Shown here: positions 57,500-64,000 of the stretch, piece by piece
Layout: every line of letters starts with the position of its first letter
Position numbering within the stretch: position 1 is the first letter of the stretch
NCBI GenBank assembly: GCA_016800925.1
Contig: JABCPU010000317.1
Coordinates: 1 to 64,000, forward strand
Direction: 5' to 3'
Length of the DNA stretch: 64,000 bases
Source of the DNA: Suillus spraguei
Taxonomy: Eukaryota > Basidiomycota > Agaricomycetes > Boletales > Suillaceae
Notes under the pieces: model-generated
Told to the model about the DNA's origin: nothing
Database searches by the model: none
Seen by the model: the letters and a program-made list of their open reading frames with translations, nothing else
Translations under genes and position numbers: made by a program

Positions 57500-58344
57500 T
57501 AGCACAAGACAAGGCTAGCTAACTTACATAAGTCACTGGTGAGGTGCACTTGGAATAAAACTTCGACTCGATGCAGTTTGCGACAAGTGTATCAGCAGCA
57601 TCTTGACAAGTGAGAAAGATCCTATTATTATCATCACCTGCTGATCCCACCAGGTCAAATAAGGGAACCGGTAAATGGGTGCAAACGGACGGACGGTATC
57701 AATCACTGGAAACGAGAAGTTGTCGGTATCTTGATAGAGTACAGATAGAAGAATCAGCTGTACTCAAACTGAATACGAGCGAGTACACCTGCCGAAGTCT
57801 AAAAAACCTATGGATCGACGTGATTTTGGGACCCTAATCATACTCAAGCTAGATGTGATATCAATTGTTTAGCATTAGCTTGTGGATAGAAACCAAATAT
57901 ATATCTCCGAGTTCTTAGGTATGGGCAGATTGTAGATCTAGGGATTGCATCTAGATTCTAGATAGGGTATGGACAGCAGCAACGAGAGGTGCAATATGTC
58001 CCCTGGGTCTCATGACGGGTAGTGACGGATGGCAGTAGGTGGAAACGGGTATGATATTAAAAATCGCTGTAGATACATAGGTCAAGTTAATCAAATGACA
58101 TCCCAACGGTTTTCGAGATCAGCCTCTTCCCCCTCGAGGTCTGAGCAGCGAGCAAGAGAAGAAAGCGAGAGCAGCAAGTGACTGAGAGCAACGAGCAAGA
58201 TGAATATATTGGGAGAAGACTCGGTGAAAAGAACACAATAGTGAGCGCAATGCCGAGTACAAGATTATACCTTGTGACTAAACACACTGGCATCCGCAGT
58301 GGGGTTCATGGAGGTGATGGCGCAAGCTTGGTTGACACATACTA
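57500..58344. other. Detached upstream block of seven-helix gene copy B
   Basis: 57530-57690 repeats the sequence at 53760-53920 upstream of the first seven-helix gene (CACTTGGAATAAAAC, CACCAGG..., GGGTGCAAACGGAC). The matching continuation of the promoter only resumes near 60650, so about 2.96 kb has been inserted. The remaining sequence has no gene. Confidence 0.6.
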
Positions 58345-59938
58345 TGCCTCACGGTGGAATCGTCACCCCCGAAAGTCGTCACGACCTAAATATCTCACTC
58401 AATTCTTACCTCTACACACAATTCAGAACTTGAGTCGATGTTTCTATCATGCACCTTTCATTGCGAGGTTGAACGATCAATTTTTATTAAGAAACGGTGA
58501 AGTTCATTGAAAGCCGTCAAAGTCACGCTGGTGACAGCCAGCCGAGCGCTGCCGTGGCGGAGTTCTAAAAAATACTACCACTGGCTGTTGACTGGCTGTG
58601 ACGACTTTTCAGTGAGCTGACACATTCAGGCATGGTTCGCCCAAAAGGCAAATCACGAGAGTCGCGTGATCCCACTTATGAGCAGCGGATCCAGACTGCC
58701 ATCCAGGGGATTACAACCAAGGTCTACAAGACCATCAAAGAAGCCGCATTGGCCAATAATGTAAGCTAGTATTTTGCCCTCTCCGAGTCACTGTTTTAAT
58801 AACTCTCATGATTTTATCAAACTAGATACCTCGCACAACTTTGGGTGAACGGTACTCAGGGGAACATAAACCACGTCGCGAGGCACATGTAGGTCAGCAG
58901 ATCCTCACGCCTGCACAAGAGCAGACCATTCTCGACTGGTGCAACCTTAATTCATCAATGGCCAAGCCTCTTCACCCAAAGCAGTTACGTGCTCAGGTTT
59001 TTGATCTCACTGGTCATTATCCAGGACACAACTGGCACTATGGCTTTCTACGCCGGCACCCTGCTCTTTGTATGTCAAAACCACGTGGGCTAGATCCCAA
59101 GCGCAGCCAGAACTTCAACAAGGCTACGATTGGGGAGTTCTTTGACATGCGGAAGCAGCTCGAGGTCAAATATAAGGGCATTCCGCCAGAGCATCATTGG
59201 AATATGGATGAAAAGGGTAATCAGATGGGGGGTGGAAGGAAGAATGATGGAAGCAAGTTCATCTTTGCTAGAGAGGATGTGAATCGGTACCGGACGCACA
59301 GTGATAACCTAGAGCTTGTAACAATTATCGAGTACCGTTGCAACTCTCACTTCGAGAATCAAGGAGTACATTGCCGACCCACCTAATGCTCATCTGGCCA
59401 ACAACCCACGATTTTCAGCTCTGTTTGGCAATGGCAGAACGCGCGCGAGAAACGCCACATCAGCAACTGACAATTCAACTACCATCAGCGCTGCACCCAT
59501 TGAAATTCCACCCATTCCAGCACTACCTGCCAATAGCTCTCATTATTCTTCTCGCGAACATCCTAATGATTCTAACATAAATAGTCCTGATCCACGCCAT
59601 GAAATACCTTACAATCCTCCTGTACATCCAACTCGCAGCAACATACCAGCATCTCAGCAATTTTCCGGACATTTTACTTCACACCAGCATCAAGTTCATT
59701 TGCCTCATCATGGACCACATAGTTCTCATTCTCATGAAGCATTTCCTGCACCATACAGCCATTATAATTACAACCACATCCCCTACAATACTCCACGTCA
59801 CACCAACCAATCATAATTTTTGACCTGTAACAATTTTTTTAGGCGTTGCCGAGCGGAATTTGAAAGCGGCAGCAGTGAACTGCTGTGACAAAAGTGTGAC
59901 TGACGACTTTCGGGGGTGACGATTCCACCGTGAGGCAT
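58345..59938 (+). mobile_element. Pogo-like transposon, internally deleted, copy 2
   Basis: Same 37 bp terminal inverted repeats and TA flanks (58343-58344, 59939-59940) as copy 1. It is 1594 bp against 1593, otherwise practically identical and in opposite orientation. Its flanks share only the few bases next to the ends with those of copy 1, so these are independent insertions. Confidence 0.92.
58632..59386 (+). CDS. Truncated pogo transposase: DNA-binding half only, copy 2
   Basis: The protein is identical to that of copy 1, starting at ATG 58632 with an intron at about 58763-58827. The frame ends at 59386 after NSHFENQGVHCRP. In the next frame 59335-59817 keeps the original C-terminus: SRIKEYIADPPNAHL, then a His/Pro/Ser-rich tail to TNQS-stop. 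An internal deletion therefore removed the catalytic core and threw the tail out of frame. Both copies share this lesion, so it arose once and spread, presumably with help from a full-length element elsewhere. Confidence 0.75.
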
Positions 59939-59940
59939 AG

Positions 59941-60949
59941 TACTCATGATGCTGTCAAGGATGTGCACCATTATCATGCGCATATATGCACTGATTGGGG
60001 TGAATTTGGGCATACCATAACAAAGGACCAATAAATCAAGTGGCGAGGAAGGCCAGAACTGCAGTAACCATGTAAGTAAATCCAGAAGACATAACCATAG
60101 TGGACGGTGTTCACCATGCTGTAACACACATGTGAGAATTTGCTCAAGGTCTCTGCCTATAAATGAAGATGAAATGTGTTACGCCGACAAACAGCGCTGG
60201 ATATCGGCATGTCTGGGGAGCATAGCTGGCCATCATGACCGTCAGATGAAGAAAGACGTTGCAGAGCGACTCGGATGGCACAGAGGGTGACGGGGGAGGT
60301 GGCTGCATATGATGTGTAAGACTAGTAAAAGTAACTTGAAGTAGTAGACAGAAAAGACTTTCAAGTCTAGAGGGAGCTTGAGCTGTCCAAATAACATATA
60401 GATACATGTTTTAAGTAGTCAAGTTAGCATCGAGTTTGGGCCGGTGCTTGGATATGTGTAGTTTGGTAGTCGGTGCTAAAATATGTTCAGCTGGTGTTGC
60501 CTCTATTCGGTTTTCGACTTCTGTAGCGTCCGAGTCTAGTTTGCGTATAGATACATTACAAGGTACGGAATCCGGATTGTGTCCAGGCAGACCAGATAGG
60601 GTCTAGTCATTCCGCAGTATCCACCATGGTTGGGTTAGTGTTTCAATAAACACTGCCAAGCCTTGGCGTACTAGGTTCAACTTCGGTCGCGCTGCACTGC
60701 AATACTTATATCAGCACGGCCTTTTGTAAGCGGCTAGAGTCCCTGAAATTGAATCCGAAACATGCGGCGCGGCGCGCCCACGCAACTGACAAATTATAGA
60801 AACCTCGGATCGCTGAACAAATGAATCCGCAGGACAGATGCCGATCTGGGGTCTTAGTCCCTAGTATTTAGTTCTATGACATACATGGAATTGACAAGAG
60901 TGCAACGCCCTTATATCTCCCCAAGCCATTCCCGAGCGTCATTCTTGCC
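59941..60949. other. Intergenic, ends with promoter of seven-helix copy B
   Basis: No gene up to about 60645. From there it matches the upstream region of seven-helix gene A (for example the CTGCAATA-TATCAGCACGGCCTT stretch). Confidence 0.5.
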
Positions 60950-62317
60950 ATGGCTTTTGCATTGCCAATCTCGTTGGATACAGCTACTATAATATCGACA
61001 GCACTGGAGTGCATTTTATATGGTGATTATTTCAAGCAGTTCGTCCATCTGGTGACCACACGGCTAGCATTTTTCAGGCTTTTCGGTCCTCATGTTTATT
61101 GGCACCATGTGGGCACTGACATACAAACGTACCGTGCGAGATATCAATCGCCCAATTACTGCTGCAGCCGTCCTGCTATTGATATTGAGTACTGCAGTTA
61201 GCTCCTCGCCTCCTTCAGTAAATCAATTTGCTGAAACGTTTCTCCAAGCACATAATCTTGGGCATTGTTTGGACCGAATATGGTCTGGTAACTTATCGCG
61301 ACACGTACCAAGGTGGGCCGGCGGCATACTTCGCAGACGTTTCCTCAAACAATATCTGTGGTCAAAAATTCGATATACATTCTACAAACTCTGCTTGGCG
61401 ATGCGGTGGCAGTGAGTTCAGCTTTTTATCTGCGAGTTTATATTTGCTATAAAAATACCTTTCATATGGCAGATTTATCGTTGTTACGTCGTTTGGCAAG
61501 CTGCCTGGGTCATCATCCTACCAAGTATATTGTGGTGCGGCGTCGCAGGTTAGGTCACAGTAATCCAGGGAGTCACATTCTCTGATATTTCCTTGAAGCC
61601 ACTGGTGCTCTTGCGGTCTACGCTGATTCGCAAACCAGCAGTACCGGAGTGAGCTCTACCGAAGTGGTCATGGAGTGCATGGGAGCATTCTGTGGCTTGA
61701 CACTTGCAGCAAATTTGTCGAGTTCGGGTAAGCACGCTTTTACCTGATCACAGTTAAACCATGGTGTCATATTGTTGAAAATTTCCAGGATTACTGGCAT
61801 ATCGGATCTGGAAAATCGAGCGGAATGCCTCTGCCTCTCGCACTACAAAGGTCATGACCACGAGTATAATACGTGTAATAATGGATTCTGCTGTTTTGTA
61901 CACCGTAGTCCTCCTCTCTACACTAGCTGGATCCCTCTGCTCGGGTAGTGGGCCGTTCATTTTGATAGACATGGTAATTACATCAACAACACATGTTATA
62001 AAAATAACTGACTTTTGATCAATTAGCTCACGCCGATCATCTCAATTACCTTCTACATGGTAATAATTCGGATCGCGATCGGTAAAAAGACTCCCAGTCA
62101 GATCTTGACTAGTCTGACTGCTCGAAGTGGGGCGACCAGTGAGACGGTACGAGGAAGTGTTTCGCAGTATTCTATGAAACCTCTGCAAGTTCACGTATCC
62201 CGGTCCACGCACAGCGATGGTGCCCCGGTGTACGGGATTTGGAACCAGAATCGATCACCGAGACACAAGGAGTTTTTGGAGGGGATATCTCCAAGCTTGG
62301 ATGCATTACCAAGCTAA
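60950..62317 (+). pseudogene. Seven-helix membrane protein, copy B, frameshifted
   Basis: A close paralogue of the gene at 54338 with the same exon order, from MAFALPISLDTATIISTALE to the tail SVSQYSMKPLQVHVSRSTHS. In the exon at 61340-61365 one extra base (GTTTCCTCAAACAATATC against GTTTCTCAAAAAATATT) shifts the frame in the middle of the third helix region. The normal frame is lost from there unless repaired. Later exons remain well conserved, suggesting the lesion is recent. The upstream region is split by an insertion. Confidence 0.75.
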
Positions 62318-62700
62318 ACTCAAATACTATTTTCACAAAAATCGTTTGAATAGTATTAGGCGATAACCTTCGGTCTGTCTGAATGTTCTAGCGAATAAGA
62401 ATTACTGATACGATATATGAATTGAATATGTCTTTCGATAGTTACTATACGCCGTTCACTTTTGAACGTGGGAGTCGGGGGACCTACTGTACTCTCGGAA
62501 TCCCGAACTGTGTCAGTGTACTACCCTCCCCGTGACGACCTTACAACCGGCCACTTTCATGGAGATTAACCAAGTCACACGCGAAACAAGCTTGTTACAC
62601 GATTGTTTCACCTGCCAAACATTACACGTGTTGGAACGTTGAAGTAGAAGAAGAGTTCTCAGTCGTTCCAACTCAAAGTGAGGTTTTCATCAGCTTCAAC
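62318..62700. other. Intergenic, promoter of carboxypeptidase gene
   Basis: The first 120 bp repeat the 3' flank of the seven-helix gene A (GCGATAACCTTCGGTCTGTCTGA). The rest is unique, with no gene. Confidence 0.5.
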
Positions 62701-64000
62701 ATGACGAAGGTCCTCAGTCTTCTTCCTCTAGTCCTCGTCATACTCGCAATCCTCGCAGGGCGAGCTGAGAACGCACAAGTTGTTCTTGGTAGGACTGGTC
62801 ATGTTCAAAGTGGTCCCTTCCATATGCGGGATGCCGTAGAAGGCATCATCGACAAGGGCGAGGATAACGTCCAGTGGATTGAAGACGGGAAGCAGTTCAT
62901 CAAGAAACACGGTCTAACCTGTGAGTCCATATCCAATTGATCCGGTTTACCCTCACAGAAATAAACACCAGACGAGCTGGTTCAGCACCCTCGATTTGTG
63001 GACCACAAGCTCAGGGTTACGGAGCCCAAACTATGCGACCCTTCGGTGCAACAGTACTCCGGCTACATCGATATCACCGATGACAAGCATCTGTTCTTCT
63101 GGTTTGTGATGCCATATTTTGTCTTTTGACATTCTGAATTATGATTTTGTTTGGTCTTAGGTTCTTTGAGTCGCGTAGCTCTCCGGAATATGCACCCCTT
63201 ATGTTGTGGCTTAACGGTGGGCCGGGAAGTAGCTCGTCTGTTGGCCTTTTGTTCGAGGTTGGACCTTGTAGTATTGCTGATGAGGGCGCTGGCACGACGT
63301 TTAACCCGCATAGCTGGAATACCCATGCGAACATCATCTTTCTTGATCAGCCTGTTAATGTTGGGTATTCGTACTCAGATGATGGCAGTGTCGTCGACTC
63401 TAGCCCTGTTGCTGGGAAGGATGTCTATGCTTTCATGCAACTCTTCCTCAGCCGCTTCCCCAAATACGCCACTCAACCTTTCCATATCACTACACAGAGT
63501 TATGGCGGTATCTTTGGTCCGAACATTGCGAACGTCATCTTCACCCAGAATCAAAAGCTTCGTCTTTCGCCCGACGCTAATATCGTAAAGATCAAGCTTG
63601 CCTCTATCATGTTAGGCAATGGGATGACCGATAACTACGTGCAAATGGCGTCGATACCTGATTATCTCTGCCAAGGACCATACTCGATCTATGACCCCGA
63701 TGGCACACAATGAGCTGACTTGAAGACCAGAGTGCTGCGTTGTCAAGACCTGATCAAAATTTGTCGCGAATTAAACACTCGTTGGACCTGCGCAAATGCT
63801 GCGACGTATTGCTTCAAGCTTTACAATCCCATCCGACGTATGTTCCACTGTTACGAGATCTAATCACACCTGAACTCGCCCTTTAGAATCCGGTTTCAAC
63901 CCTTTTGATGTGCGTATCACATGCAACCGTGAGATAGACGGCCCTCTATGCTACCGTCAGATAGGTTGGATCGAGACTTACTTGAACAATCCTGAAGTCA
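62701..64000 (+). CDS. Secreted serine carboxypeptidase (S10), partial, with an in-frame TGA
   Basis: S10 enzymes remove C-terminal residues at acidic pH through a Ser-Asp-His triad. The start is ATG 62701 with a signal peptide (VLSLLPLVLVILAILAGRAE). A pro-region follows, then after two introns LMLWLNGGPGSSSSVGLLFE (oxyanion loop), PHSWNTHANIIFLDQPVNVG, YSYSDDGS, HITTQSYGGIFGP (nucleophile Ser; the usual Glu before it is Gln) and KLASIMLGNGMTDNYVQMAS. At 63711 a TGA stands where the family usually has Cys in DPDGxxC. The frame beyond it continues normally (LKTRVLRCQDLIKICRELN, CFKLYNPI) to the window edge. The catalytic Asp and His lie outside. It may be newly inactivated. Confidence 0.8.

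Overview
The window reads as nuclear DNA of a mushroom-forming basidiomycete (Agaricomycetes). Genes are broken by many 41-70 nt GT-AG introns. Four conserved housekeeping genes are recognisable. The rest is typical of this group: NACHT/WD40 (NLR-type) relics, a seven-helix membrane-protein family, Ty3/Gypsy, hAT, Tc1/mariner and pogo elements, and MITEs. The WD40 and NACHT wording resembles what I remember from Boletales, but that placement is a guess.

Layout. 1-8.3 kb: remnants of two related minus-strand Ty3/Gypsy elements, separated by two satellites (about 2.27-3.96 and 4.09-4.57 kb). A perfectly symmetric 1.95 kb inverted repeat made of two opposed PPT-LTR units sits inside the second pol. 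8.3-10.3 kb: a gutted hAT element. 10.67-13.69 kb: a complete-ended Tc1/mariner element (about 60 bp TIRs, TA duplication) carrying the transposase and, convergent to it, a second gene for an AT-hook/Cys-His/SAM-like protein. 14.7-19.4 kb: a decayed arginase gene and a frameshifted C2H2 zinc-finger gene. 20.6-27.1 kb: a graveyard of NLR genes (WD40 repeats, N-terminal exons, one NACHT domain) riddled with long hairpins, a MITE and a pogo element. 27.3-28.2 kb: a membrane protein with a tandem-repeat tail.

29.2-40.5 kb is the conserved island: SFT2 (Golgi traffic), NUP192 (nuclear pore inner ring), NAA30/MAK3 (N-terminal acetylation, divergent from NUP192 across 173 bp) and an M28 aminopeptidase. 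A 7-copy tandem array of tRNA-Leu(CAA)-like units follows at 41-42 kb, then TIM22 (mitochondrial carrier import) at 43.8-44.6 kb.

46.2-53.7 kb is a tandem duplication of about 4 kb, each unit holding an amino-acid permease gene, with a perfect 40 bp palindrome at the junction. 54.3-62.3 kb holds two copies of a seven-helix membrane protein; the second is frameshifted and its upstream region has been split by about 3 kb containing a second, nearly identical pogo copy. The window ends in a serine carboxypeptidase (S10) gene with an in-frame TGA.

The most unusual items are the two-gene mariner element, the internally deleted pogo element that keeps only its DNA-binding half (two copies in opposite orientation flanking the whole conserved island), the LTR-LTR palindrome and the tRNA-like tandem array. 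All splice junctions were read by eye and exon limits are inferences unless stated otherwise.
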